Below are positions 34,297-42,231 of a stretch of DNA of 63,836 bases, piece by piece (the first letter of the stretch is position 1; every line of letters begins with the position of its first letter). The notes below the pieces were generated by a model. The model made no database searches. It was not told where the DNA came from and saw nothing but the letters and a program-made list of their open reading frames with translations. This DNA comes from Chloroflexota bacterium (GTDB lineage Bacteria; Chloroflexota; UBA11872): the NCBI GenBank assembly GCA_028874175.1, contig JAPPLN010000052.1:1-63836 (forward strand), in the 5' to 3' direction. Both the position numbers and the translations under genes were made by a program.

Positions 34297-34692
34297 TCAA
34301 GCTGGCGTACGCGTGGCCGCGCGAGTGGATCTGGGGCCAAGCTGAACGAAAACCTCGCCGTTATCGACTTTGACCGGAAAGGCGCGCAACCGTTCCGTGC
34401 GGGCGCGCAGGCGGCGCCCCGTGTCCAGGTCGAACTCCATGCTGTGCCAGGGGCAGATCAGCACGCGGCCTTCCAGGACCCAGGCCAGCCGCCAGTCCGT
34501 ATCGGCGGTGGCGACCAGGGTGCCGCTGACCGGACCCGTGCACACCGGCCCCTGCTGGTGGGGACAGCGGTTGCGGTAGGCGCGGAAGCCGTCGTCCACC
34601 CGAAACACCGCGATTTCGATCTCGCCGTGCGTCACGAATGCCGGCTGGCCGGGCTGGATCTCGCCCGCCGGCCCCACCCGGATGCGGGGCAT
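34297..34692 (-). CDS. Rieske [2Fe-2S] ferredoxin-like protein
   Basis: A 131-residue Rieske domain with both cluster motifs: CPHQQGPVCTG and CPWHSMEFDLDTG, giving two Cys and two His ligands. It lacks a catalytic domain, so it is an electron carrier or a small subunit. The start codon shares one base with the stop of the upstream amidohydrolase gene (TGATG at 34690-34694), so the two are translationally coupled. Rieske-type ferredoxins next to amidohydrolases are frequent in aromatic-degradation settings. The redox partner here is not identified. Confidence 0.9.
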   Translation of the reverse strand: MPRIRVGPAGEIQPGQPAFVTHGEIEIAVFRVDDGFRAYRNRCPHQQGPVCTGPVSGTLVATADTDWRLAWVLEGRVLICPWHSMEFDLDTGRRLRARTERLRAFPVKVDNGEVFVQLGPRSTRAATRTPA

Positions 34693-35807
34693 CAGGCGAC
34701 GGGAACTGGGACCGGCAGCTTGAAGAGGCGGCGGGCGGTTTCGCCCATGATGTTGCGCTTGAGGTCGGCGTCGAACGGCATGTTCAGCACCGTGCGCGGA
34801 TGGTCGAAGTCGTGGTGCGGCCAGTCTGACGCGAAGATGACCTTATCGCGCCCATCGAACAGGTCGATCATGGTCAGCAGATCGCGGGAGCGTTCCGGCT
34901 CTTCGATCGGCTGGGTGCAGAAGTACATCTCCTTGATGTAGTCGCTCGGCGGGCGCTCCAGGAAGGGGGCGCCGGTGGGAATCTCGGCGTACTCCTTGTC
35001 CATCCGCCACATGCAGAAGGGCACCCACGAGACGCCGCCTTCCGTAAAGACAATCTCCAGGTCCGGGTACCTGACCGGTACGCCGGAAGTGAGCATCGTA
35101 AACAGGTTGGCCATCAGCGCGAACTCGTGGTTGATGGGATGGCGGACGATGCGCGATTCGATGTGCTCCAGGTTGAACGGGAAGTGGGGATGGATGATGC
35201 CGACGCTATGGAGCATCACCGGCAGCCCCATCTCCTCGGCCGCTTCGTAGATCGGGTCGTACATCCGGTCGCCCCACAGCGGGCGCAGGCCGGCCACGGG
35301 GAGGTAGACCGCAACGAACCGGTCGTCAGCCCCATAGGTGCGGATCTGCTCCGCCGCATCCTTCGGATCCTGGGGCACGGCCAGGACGGCGCCGTACAAG
35401 CCCGTCTCGCGGCTCACCCAGGCATCCGCCAACCAGGCGTTATAGGCGCGGCCCAGCGCCGCCGCGTAGTCGACGTGCGGAAACACGGCGATCTTGAGCA
35501 GGTTGTCGGGAAAGAGGATGCCGACGTTGATAGACAGCTCGTCCAGGTCGTCGCGCATCTGCCGGGCCGTGGTGACCGTGCGGTTGCCCAGCCCGCGGTC
35601 GGGAAACGGAGGATCGAGGTTGAGAATCGGCGCGTAGCCGGGAATGTCCAGGTAACGCTGCGGCCCGCGACCCAACAGCTCAAGCGAGCGTCGCCACGGC
35701 ATGTCGATGTACGGCGCCAGCGCCTCGGGCGGTTCGTTGGCGTGCACGTCGCAGTCGACGATGAAGACATCGTCAAGCCCAAGCGGCTTCCTCGAGTCCC
35801 GTGTCAT
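34692..35807 (-). CDS. Amidohydrolase family protein (amidohydrolase 2, ACMSD-like)
   Basis: A 371-residue TIM-barrel hydrolase or decarboxylase. FIVDCDVHANEP near the N-terminus is the first metal site (Asp-x-His). VMLHSVGIIHPHFPF carries the barrel histidines, and FASDWPHHDFDHP near residue 335 the final Asp. It resembles aminocarboxymuconate-semialdehyde decarboxylase relatives from aromatic pathways. ATG 35807 is chosen because the open frame up to 36149 overlaps the divergent flavoprotein gene and has no amidohydrolase sequence. It is coupled to the Rieske gene. Confidence 0.87.
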   Translation of the reverse strand: MTRDSRKPLGLDDVFIVDCDVHANEPPEALAPYIDMPWRRSLELLGRGPQRYLDIPGYAPILNLDPPFPDRGLGNRTVTTARQMRDDLDELSINVGILFPDNLLKIAVFPHVDYAAALGRAYNAWLADAWVSRETGLYGAVLAVPQDPKDAAEQIRTYGADDRFVAVYLPVAGLRPLWGDRMYDPIYEAAEEMGLPVMLHSVGIIHPHFPFNLEHIESRIVRHPINHEFALMANLFTMLTSGVPVRYPDLEIVFTEGGVSWVPFCMWRMDKEYAEIPTGAPFLERPPSDYIKEMYFCTQPIEEPERSRDLLTMIDLFDGRDKVIFASDWPHHDFDHPRTVLNMPFDADLKRNIMGETARRLFKLPVPVPVA

Positions 35808-35982
35808 AAGCTCAGACCCGTCCTCCGAACGGCCTGGGATTCTAGCCCGGTGACCCCGGTGAGGTGGCGCGTAACCCGGCGCTGCTTCAGGTAGGAGGGG
35901 CGCAGGCATCCAGCGGCCGTTCGGGATGGAACTCAGAGCGTACGACGGCGAGCTTTTGCGGCAGCGGGAGAAGGAGCAAGCC

Positions 35983-37530
35983 ATGGCCGGGAACAAGAAA
36001 GTCGTAATCGTCGGCGGCGGGCACAACGGGCTGGTGGCCGCCGGGTATCTCGGCCGGGCCGGGCTGGACGTGCAGGTGCTGGAGCGGCGCGACGTGGTCG
36101 GCGGCGCGGCCGTGACCGAGGAGTGGTTCCCCGGCTTCCACATCTCCACCTGCTCCTACGTATGCCACATCCTGCAGCAGAAGGTGATCGACGAACTCGA
36201 GCTCCGGAACCACGGGTTCCACGTCTACCCGCTGGACCCGGGCCGCCTGCACCCGTTTCCCGACGGGCGCGCCGTCCGGCTGTGGCACGACGACGAGAAG
36301 ACGGCGGAAGAGATTCGCCAGTTCTCGCCCGAGGACGCCGAGGCGTGGCTGGACTGGGCCAACTTCTGGCACCGCGCCGTGCGGATTCTGAGCGACTACT
36401 ACCTGGGTCCGCCGCCCTCGCTGGCCGAGCTCACCGAGCGGTTCAGGGACGAGGAAGAAGAAGAACTGCTGGAGACGCTGCTCACGGTTCCGGTGCGCGA
36501 CCTGATCGACCGCACGTTCGTCTCGGACGAGATGCGGGCGATGGCCAGCATCGGCGCAATTGACATGGGCAACCTCAGCGCGCCCGGCAGCGCCTACATC
36601 ATGGCGCTCTACCGGTTCAGCGCGTACCGCGAGGACACGGAGAACTACGGCATTGTGCGCGGCGGCATGGGATCCATCACCCAGTCGATGGCCCGCTCCG
36701 CCGAGTCGGTGGGGGTGTCGATCCGCACGGGCGCGGAGGTATCCCGCATCCTGACCGAGAACGGCCAGGCCACGGGCGTGGAATTGGCCAACGGCGAGGT
36801 GATCGAAGCCGACCTGGTGCTCTCCAACGCCGACCCGAAGCGCACCTTCACCAAGCTGCTGGACGGGTCGGACGTAGACCAGGACGTGGTGGACGAGGTT
36901 GAATCGCTGAAGACGCAGTCCGCCTCGGTCAAGTTCCTCTGCTCGCTGCGCGAGCTGCCGGACTTCTCGCGCCACCTGGGCGACGACTACGACCCCAAGC
37001 ACCTCTCGATGATCAATCTCGCCCCCTCAACCGACTACTGCGAGTCGAGCTGGTTCGACGCCACGAATGGGCGGCTTCCGGAGACGCCGGTCATCCAGGT
37101 GCAGATCCCAACCGTGTACGACCCATCGGTGGCGCCGGAGGGGCAGCACGTGCTGTCGATGTGGGTGTTCTTCGTGCCGGCGCACCTCAAGGAGGGCTCG
37201 TGGTCGGAGAAGCGGCAGGAGTTCGGGGAGCAGCTGATCGACGAATTCTGCCGCTACGCCCCCAACTTCAGGGACGCGATCATCGACTGGACCATGCTCA
37301 CGCCCGAGGACATCGAGGACCGCATCGGCCTCACCGACGGCAACATCCGCCACGTGGACATGATTCCGCAACAGATGATGTCCCGCCGCCCCCTCCCCGG
37401 ATGGTCCGACTACCGCACGCCCATCAAGAACCTCTACCTCTGCGGCGCCGGCACCCACCCCGGCGGCGAAGTCACCGGCGCCCCCGGCCACAACGCGGCG
37501 CACGTGGTCTTGGACGAGCTAGGGAAGTAG
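35983..37530 (+). CDS. Phytoene-desaturase/PYROXD2-like FAD oxidoreductase
   Basis: A 515-residue flavoprotein. The dinucleotide-binding motif VVIVGGGHNGLVAAGYL starts near residue 6, followed by VLERRDVVGGAAVTEEWFPG. The C-terminal FAD segment is LYLCGAGTHPGGEVTGAPGHN. Full length and motif spacing match PYROXD2/CrtI-like proteins, which desaturate or isomerise apolar substrates. With an amidohydrolase, Rieske protein and P450 nearby it may belong to a catabolic set, but no carotenoid genes are visible. ATG 35983 has AAGGAG upstream; 35926 would add a leader without homology. Confidence 0.86.
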   Translation: MAGNKKVVIVGGGHNGLVAAGYLGRAGLDVQVLERRDVVGGAAVTEEWFPGFHISTCSYVCHILQQKVIDELELRNHGFHVYPLDPGRLHPFPDGRAVRLWHDDEKTAEEIRQFSPEDAEAWLDWANFWHRAVRILSDYYLGPPPSLAELTERFRDEEEEELLETLLTVPVRDLIDRTFVSDEMRAMASIGAIDMGNLSAPGSAYIMALYRFSAYREDTENYGIVRGGMGSITQSMARSAESVGVSIRTGAEVSRILTENGQATGVELANGEVIEADLVLSNADPKRTFTKLLDGSDVDQDVVDEVESLKTQSASVKFLCSLRELPDFSRHLGDDYDPKHLSMINLAPSTDYCESSWFDATNGRLPETPVIQVQIPTVYDPSVAPEGQHVLSMWVFFVPAHLKEGSWSEKRQEFGEQLIDEFCRYAPNFRDAIIDWTMLTPEDIEDRIGLTDGNIRHVDMIPQQMMSRRPLPGWSDYRTPIKNLYLCGAGTHPGGEVTGAPGHNAAHVVLDELGK

Positions 37531-37697
37531 CCAGACGCGGAGCTCTGCGGGTGGCCCGTGGGGCCTCGCCGTCAGTCAGCGCCGTGACTTAGCGCTCTCC
37601 TCGCGCAGATGCAAGAAGCTGTGGCTGTCGTCAAGCCTTGCCGGCGCGAATCGCTGTCGAAGCGAACCTGCAGCGCTATAGACAGCATTTGCGACTA

Positions 37698-37734
37698 GTC
37701 ATACTGTATGACCATAGATTTCACTCATTGAGTG
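37698..37734 (+). promoter_or_regulatory. Two palindromes upstream of the Phd-type antitoxin
   Basis: GTCATAC-T-GTATGAC at 37698-37712 is a perfect 7+1+7 palindrome. CACTC-ATT-GAGTG at 37722-37734 is a second perfect dyad. Their centres are 23 bases apart, about two helical turns, and they end ten bases before the ATG at 37744. Phd/YefM antitoxins autoregulate by binding such palindromes. Confidence 0.6.
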
Positions 37735-37743
37735 CGAAGCAAC

Positions 37744-37968
37744 ATGCGGACGATCGGGGCGGCGCAGTTCAAGGCCCAGTGTCTGGCGTTGTTGGACGAG
37801 CTCGAAGCCGATGGCCTGGTAGTCACCAAGCACGGAAAACCCGTCGCGAGGGTTCTGCCTTATCCCGAGCACGACGCGGACCTGATCGGGAGTCTGCGGG
37901 ACAAGATCAAGATCAAGGGCGACATCTCGACCACCGGTGTCCGCTGGAATGCCGATGCTGAATCTTGA
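37744..37968 (+). CDS. Phd/YefM-type antitoxin
   Basis: A 74-residue protein. TIGAAQFKAQCLALLDEL and GLVVTKHGKPVARVLPY are the strand-helix-strand elements of the Phd/YefM dimer domain. The acidic C-terminal part would wrap the PIN toxin encoded next. The start ATG 37744 keeps the canonical short N-terminus; 37732 is an in-frame alternative. Stop and toxin start overlap. Confidence 0.83.
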   Translation: MRTIGAAQFKAQCLALLDELEADGLVVTKHGKPVARVLPYPEHDADLIGSLRDKIKIKGDISTTGVRWNADAES

Positions 37969-38317
37969 TACCCAGATTCTCATTCATGCCGTCCGGCGCG
38001 AACTTCGGCCTGCCGAACAGCGTTTGCTCGCGCGAAACAAGTGGTCAATCTCGTCAATTGTGCTCTGGGAACTGGCCAAGCTCGTTCAGCTTGAGCGAGT
38101 GGACATTGACCTTGATGACGTTGACGTCACTCGCGTTCTGAGCCGCCTGCACCGATGGCCAATCGACCTTCAAGTTGCCCGCGCGTCGACACGTCTCGAC
38201 TTCCGCAGCGATCCGGCAGACGAAATCATCGCCGCGACCAGCGTGGTTCACGGCGTGCCCCTACTGACCCGCGACCAGGTCATCCTTGAATCGAAGCTGG
38301 TGCCGCTGGCCGTGTAG
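37955..38317 (+). CDS. PIN-domain toxin (VapC-like)
   Basis: A 120-residue PIN protein. MLNLDTQILIHAVRRE holds the first Asp (Asp5), IVLWELAKL the Glu, and SDPADEIIAATSVVHGVPLLT the later acidic residues, with TRDQVIL near the C-terminus. It overlaps the antitoxin gene by 14 bp. ATG 37949, in frame two codons upstream, is an alternative start. Confidence 0.84.
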   Translation: MLNLDTQILIHAVRRELRPAEQRLLARNKWSISSIVLWELAKLVQLERVDIDLDDVDVTRVLSRLHRWPIDLQVARASTRLDFRSDPADEIIAATSVVHGVPLLTRDQVILESKLVPLAV

Positions 38318-38338
38318 CACGAGAACCGCCAGGCGATC

Positions 38339-38362
38339 CCGCTTCGAGGGTCTTTGAAGCGG
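38339..38362. terminator. Weak hairpin between toxin and ADP-ribosylglycohydrolase genes
   Basis: CCGCTTC at 38339-38345 and GAAGCGG at 38356-38362 pair over 7 bp with a 10-base loop, between the convergent PIN toxin and ADP-ribosylglycohydrolase genes. No U-tract follows. It is only a candidate terminator. Confidence 0.3.
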
Positions 38363-38381
38363 CTCGGGCGCGCGTCTGACG

Positions 38382-39158
38382 TTAGCGACTCTCCGCGCCG
38401 TAGAGCTCTCGGACGATGCGGAGAATGTCCTCTGGGATGTACCGGCCCTCGGCCTCAGTCTGGAATTGGGCCGGGACCCCATGGAGCGCCTCGGCGATCG
38501 GACCGGCGATGGCGGCCAGGGTGTCGGAGTCGCCGCCCAGCGAGACGGCGTTACGGACGGCGTCCTCGAAGCTGTCGGACTCCAGGGCGCAGGTGATGGC
38601 TTCGGGGACCGTGTCCTGGCAGATCTCGTTGAACTCGTAGCCGGGGCGGATGTCGTCAACGCTGCGGGAGAGATCGTAGTCATAGGCCTCGGCGATGGCG
38701 GCCCGAATGGCCGGCGCCGGCTCGTCCTGGAAGGCCAGCCAGATGGCGTGAACGGTGGCGCGGGCGCCCTTGAGGCCTTCCGGATGGTTGTGGGTGATGG
38801 CGGTCACCAGGTCTGAGGCCTCCAGCACGTCCGACAAGTCGCCGTTGCGGTTCAGGTAGGCCGCCGGCGAAACCCGCATGGCCGCGCCGTTGCCAAAGCT
38901 GTCGTACGGACGAGGCGGGTCCATCCAAATCCAGGACCTGAAGTGGCCGCCATAGCTCGCGTCCGGGTAGCGCCGACACCAGTCCTGGAGAGCCAGGTCC
39001 GGCGGGCGGTCATGCAACAGCGCGTCGGCCACCGCGGCAGTGCAGACGGAGTCGTCCGTGACGAAGCCGTTGTCGCTGAAGAACTCGAACGACTTGGTCT
39101 TGATCCACTCCCACTCGTAGACCGAGCCGACGATGTCGCCAATGATCGCCCCGATCAC
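38382..39158 (-). CDS. ADP-ribosylglycohydrolase family protein
   Basis: A 258-residue all-helical hydrolase. FVTDDSVCTA at 32-41 gives the Thr34-Asp35-Asp36 metal site, and SLGGDSDTLAAI at 206-217 the second Asp pair (Asp210, Asp212). Together they would bind two Mg2+ ions, as in ARH enzymes that remove ADP-ribose from proteins or nucleic acids. The N-terminal GAIIGDIVGSVYEW is the usual opening strand and helix. It sits between two PIN toxin-antitoxin modules, so it may be part of a small defence or stress island. No ADP-ribosyltransferase partner is visible nearby. Confidence 0.9.
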   Translation of the reverse strand: MIGAIIGDIVGSVYEWEWIKTKSFEFFSDNGFVTDDSVCTAAVADALLHDRPPDLALQDWCRRYPDASYGGHFRSWIWMDPPRPYDSFGNGAAMRVSPAAYLNRNGDLSDVLEASDLVTAITHNHPEGLKGARATVHAIWLAFQDEPAPAIRAAIAEAYDYDLSRSVDDIRPGYEFNEICQDTVPEAITCALESDSFEDAVRNAVSLGGDSDTLAAIAGPIAEALHGVPAQFQTEAEGRYIPEDILRIVRELYGAESR

Positions 39159-39288
39159 GATGTGCTCCTCTGACTGGCGACGAGCGCGTCCGCGCCGACA
39201 TTAGAAAGTCCGCAGCGCCCGTTCCCAGAGAGGTGCACCGAACTATTGATGTTCGCCGGTCCTCGTTCCGGTCAGCCTCCCGAGCCGG

Positions 39289-39702
39289 TCAGGGATCCAC
39301 ACGGCGGACTCCCGGCACCCGGTCAAAGTCCCGGTCGTAGCTCACGATCTCCGAAATACCTTGCCGTTCCATATGAGCCGCTGCCAAGGCGTCCTCAAAG
39401 TCAAGGAACGGCGACGCTGCATAGATGTCCAGCGCCCGCAGGTAGACACGCTTCTGGGGAAGCCGTAGACCTCGAAGCGTGAGGATCAGCGCCAGGCGAC
39501 CGCGAATGGCCTCGCGGCTGAGGCCATAGCCCGCACGCCGCGACGACAAGACATACACGACTTCGCTGACGACCGCTTCGCAGATCAGGATCTCTTCGTC
39601 GCCGCGCTGCGCCCGCTGAAATAGCCGGAAGCAAGCCGCAGCCTTCTCCTCGTCGTCGCGGGTCAGGAATCTCAGGATGACGTTGGTGTCCAGGAACTTC
39701 AT
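39289..39702 (-). CDS. PIN-domain toxin (VapC-like)
   Basis: A 137-residue PIN protein starting MKFLDTNVILRFLTRDD, with Asp5 as the first acidic ligand. The Glu is in AVVSEVVYVLSSRR and the later Asp in FLDFEDALAAAHMERQG. IVSYDRDFDRVPGV closes the site. The start codon overlaps the stop of the AbrB-type antitoxin by four bases (39699-39702), indicating coupled translation. Confidence 0.87.
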   Translation of the reverse strand: MKFLDTNVILRFLTRDDEEKAAACFRLFQRAQRGDEEILICEAVVSEVVYVLSSRRAGYGLSREAIRGRLALILTLRGLRLPQKRVYLRALDIYAASPFLDFEDALAAAHMERQGISEIVSYDRDFDRVPGVRRVDP

Positions 39703-39968
39703 TCCCCACGCAATTCCCGTGCCGTGGCAATGGCCTTGTCGTCCTTGGCGTCTCGGGGCACCTGCTCAAAGTCCTCGGGCCGCGCGGTTGGCCGGACGGA
39801 GCCGTAGGCGGATTCCAGGGTGAATTGAGCGGCGGCCAGGCGAACCGTGCCCGCGTCGTCAATCGTGAAGGCGACCTTGTCCCTGGGCTTGATGCCCAGC
39901 AGTCGTCGAACCGCGGCCGGAATGGTGACCTGGTTTCGCTGCGTGGTGGTCGCGGTGTATTCCTTCAT
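39699..39968 (-). CDS. AbrB/MazE/SpoVT-fold antitoxin
   Basis: An 89-residue protein whose N-terminal 50 residues are a swapped-hairpin AbrB domain: TTTQRNQVTIPAAVRRLLGI then KPRDKVAFTIDDAGTVRL. The C-terminus ends in RDAKDDKAIATARELRGE, the likely toxin-binding tail. It is first in the operon, with an operator-like repeat pair directly upstream. Confidence 0.87.
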   Translation of the reverse strand: MKEYTATTTQRNQVTIPAAVRRLLGIKPRDKVAFTIDDAGTVRLAAAQFTLESAYGSVRPTARPEDFEQVPRDAKDDKAIATARELRGE

Positions 39969-39976
39969 GTGCTAAG

Positions 39977-40009
39977 CAATGCCTTAAGAGAAACTCAATG
40001 CTTCCTAAG
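39977..40009 (-). promoter_or_regulatory. Repeated CAATGC...TAAG elements upstream of the AbrB-PIN operon
   Basis: CAATGC occurs at 39977-39982 and again at 39996-40001, each followed by a TAAG within 4-8 bases, so the two elements are 19 bases apart. They lie just upstream of the antitoxin ATG (39968), in the AT-rich stretch 39970-40030. This is a plausible operator for the AbrB-fold antitoxin. Confidence 0.35.
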
Positions 40010-40063
40010 TTTATCATTGTCTTGATTTACTCAGCAGACACGAGGGTCTGAGCAAGATTGCAC

Positions 40064-41473
40064 TCAACTGTCGATGGGCAGCCGAATTGTCACCGTAACC
40101 CCGTGCCCAAGCCCATCGCTCGTTATGTCAACCGCTCCGCCGTGCGCTTCCACGATCGATCGGGCAATAGACAATCCCAACCCCCGCCCCTGCCTGCGGC
40201 GCAGCCGCGAGTCTTCAGTCCGATAGAAGCGGTCGAAGACGTGCGGCAGATCGGCCGCGTCGATGCCGACCCCGTCGTCAATGATGGAGATGGCCACCGC
40301 CGCGTCGCCTTCCAACTGCGCCCTCAGCGCGACATTTCCCCCGTCCTGCGTGCAGCCGATGGCATTGCTCAGCACATTGCCCAACGCCTGGCTCATCCGC
40401 ATCCGGTCAAGGTGCAGGTCCGGGAGGTGTGAGCCTACCTCGAGCGACAAGTCGATCTCACGAGCCTGGGCTTGCGGCCTCCAGCGGTCCATCTCCGAGG
40501 CCAGCAGATCGCGAAGCGAAATCTCCTCACGCGAGAGACTCAGCTCCCCGTGCTCGGTCTCCGCCAGCGAGTTCAAGTCGGTTACAAGTCCTCGCAGCCG
40601 GTCGACTTCCTGGATGATGTGGTCCGCCGTCTCTTCCGGCGTCTGCAGCCCGTCCCGCAGCCCCCGCGCCTCAAGCTGGATCACGCTCAGCGGCGTATTC
40701 AATTCGTGCGCCACGTCGTTGACCAGCCGCCGGCGGAGTTCGCGTTGCGCCGCCAGGCTGGACGCCATGCGGTTGAAGGCCGCGCTCATCTGGCCCAACT
40801 CGTCCCCGGACGTGACAGGGAGGTTGGTCGAATCTCCTCGAGAGATCGCCTGGGTCGCCTTCGTCAGGGCCGTCACGGGTCCGGTGATCCGCTTGGACAG
40901 CCAGGCGGCCAGCGCCACCCCAACGCCAACCGTCACCAGGCCGCCGATGCCGGTGATGAACAGGAGCGTATTGAGGAATCCGAGTGTCTCGGTCGCCAGG
41001 AACTCCTGGTTGACATCCACATAGACGTGGCCGACCGCCTGATTCGTCGCCAGGTCGACCACGGTTCCGCGCCGCCCGCTCAGGTCGGGTGCGACAGTGC
41101 CCGGCGTCAGCTCAGCGGTGGTATCCGTCACGACCCGTCCATCCAGTCCCACGACGACCACGCGCAGCGCATCGCCGTTGCCCGACTCGCTGCCTTCGCC
41201 CGCGTGTTCTCCGGAGCGTTCGCCCTCTAGGCCGGATTCCGCGAGATGTCCGGCCTCGGAGAGCGGGCGATCCACCGTCTGCCAGCCGCCAGCCGTCGTG
41301 TACGCGCGACTCAGGTTCTGCGCCAGCCGGCTCGTCTGGGAGTCGCCAAGCTCCTCGACAAACACGCCCAGCCGTGCCTGCGTCGTGACATATCCCACCA
41401 CCACGCTGACGACCACGGTCAGCAGGATGACCGAGACGATGGACGCCATGATCCGCCAGCGCAGCGACATCAC
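40064..41473 (-). CDS. Sensor histidine kinase (HAMP-HisKA-HATPase)
   Basis: A 469-residue membrane kinase. TM1 lies at 8-29, the periplasmic domain at about 30-165, TM2 at 166-192, HAMP at 192-245, and the HisKA box VNDVAHELNTPL has His256. The ATPase domain holds SNAIGCTQDGG (N box), DDGVGIDAADLPHVFDRFYR (G1/F) and GRGLGLSIARSIVEAHGG (G2). The periplasmic loop contains a Gly/Glu/His/Ser-rich insertion at 80-101, with GERSGEHAGEGSESGNG, similar in composition to the lipoprotein encoded at 42232. Start and upstream response-regulator stop overlap by four bases. It would phosphorylate the OmpR-type regulator; the signal is unknown. Confidence 0.92.
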   Translation of the reverse strand: MMSLRWRIMASIVSVILLTVVVSVVVGYVTTQARLGVFVEELGDSQTSRLAQNLSRAYTTAGGWQTVDRPLSEAGHLAESGLEGERSGEHAGEGSESGNGDALRVVVVGLDGRVVTDTTAELTPGTVAPDLSGRRGTVVDLATNQAVGHVYVDVNQEFLATETLGFLNTLLFITGIGGLVTVGVGVALAAWLSKRITGPVTALTKATQAISRGDSTNLPVTSGDELGQMSAAFNRMASSLAAQRELRRRLVNDVAHELNTPLSVIQLEARGLRDGLQTPEETADHIIQEVDRLRGLVTDLNSLAETEHGELSLSREEISLRDLLASEMDRWRPQAQAREIDLSLEVGSHLPDLHLDRMRMSQALGNVLSNAIGCTQDGGNVALRAQLEGDAAVAISIIDDGVGIDAADLPHVFDRFYRTEDSRLRRRQGRGLGLSIARSIVEAHGGAVDITSDGLGHGVTVTIRLPIDS

Positions 41474-42147
41474 GCGTCCTCGACCACGAACTTGTAGCCG
41501 GCGCCGTAGACCGTCTGGATGGGCTGGCGCCCGTCTCGCGCGATCTGCTTTCGCAAGCGCGTGATCTGGCTGTCGATGGCGCGGTCGAACCCGTGGAATC
41601 CGTCATCGAACGTCAACGCAATGATCTGATCGCGCGTGAGCACCTGGTTCGGATGGCGCATAAAGGTGGCCAGCAGCGCAACCTGCCGCCGGCTCAGCGA
41701 CACGGGTTCGCCATCGATGGTCACGCTGCCGGTCGTCTCGTTGAGGTCGATGTGGCCGCCGGTCAGCACTTGCTGAACCCGGCCCTTGACACGACGCAGC
41801 ACCGCGTCGGCCCGTGCAATCAGCTCGCCCGGATCGAACGGCTTGACGATGTAGTCGTCGGCGCCGCTCTCCAGTCCGATGACTCGCTCCGTGTGGGCTT
41901 CCCTGGCCGTCAACATGATGATCGGAACGTCGGACTCGCGACGCAGGGTTCGACACACTTCCACCCCGTCCAGGCGGGGCAGCATCAGGTCCAGGATGAT
42001 CAGGTCCGGCGATAGCTCGCGGGCTCGCGCCAGGCCGGCCACACCGTCGTGCGCAACCTCGGCGGCAAACCCGGCGCGCTCGAAGTACACCTGCACCCAT
42101 CGCGCGATGCGCGGATCGTCTTCCACGATCAAGACGGTCTGGCTCAC
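41470..42147 (-). CDS. OmpR/PhoB-family response regulator
   Basis: A 225-residue regulator. The receiver domain has VLIVEDD, the phosphorylation site Asp53 in LIILDLMLP, Thr in IMLTARE and Lys in IVKPFDP. The C-terminal winged helix, about 130-225, ends in RKQIARDGRQPIQTVYGAGYKF, the usual signature of the OmpR group. The start is GTG 42147 with GGAGG eight bases upstream. It is translated together with the downstream sensor. A tandem 11-bp repeat upstream of the lipoprotein gene (43882-43903) is a candidate binding site. Confidence 0.93.
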   Translation of the reverse strand: MSQTVLIVEDDPRIARWVQVYFERAGFAAEVAHDGVAGLARARELSPDLIILDLMLPRLDGVEVCRTLRRESDVPIIMLTAREAHTERVIGLESGADDYIVKPFDPGELIARADAVLRRVKGRVQQVLTGGHIDLNETTGSVTIDGEPVSLSRRQVALLATFMRHPNQVLTRDQIIALTFDDGFHGFDRAIDSQITRLRKQIARDGRQPIQTVYGAGYKFVVEDA

Positions 42148-42170
42148 GTCGCATCCTCCACGCGACCGGC

Positions 42171-42205
42171 GGAGCCGCGGTACCTCGATGAGGTACCGCG
42201 GCTCC
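42171..42205 (-). terminator. Perfect 16-bp-stem hairpin between lipoprotein and response-regulator genes
   Basis: GGAGCCGCGGTACCTC at 42171-42186 and GAGGTACCGCGGCTCC at 42190-42205 form a perfect 16-bp stem with a GAT loop. It lies between the end of the lipoprotein gene (42232) and the start of the response regulator (42147), both on the minus strand. No U-tract follows, so it may act as a partial terminator, an mRNA-stability element or an attenuator. Confidence 0.65.
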
Positions 42206-42231
42206 CCACGGTTGGGCCGTCTAGGCTAACC

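Noticed and set aside
35808..36149. N-terminal extension of the amidohydrolase frame
   Set aside because: It overlaps the start of the divergent flavoprotein gene, and family sequence begins only after ATG 35807.
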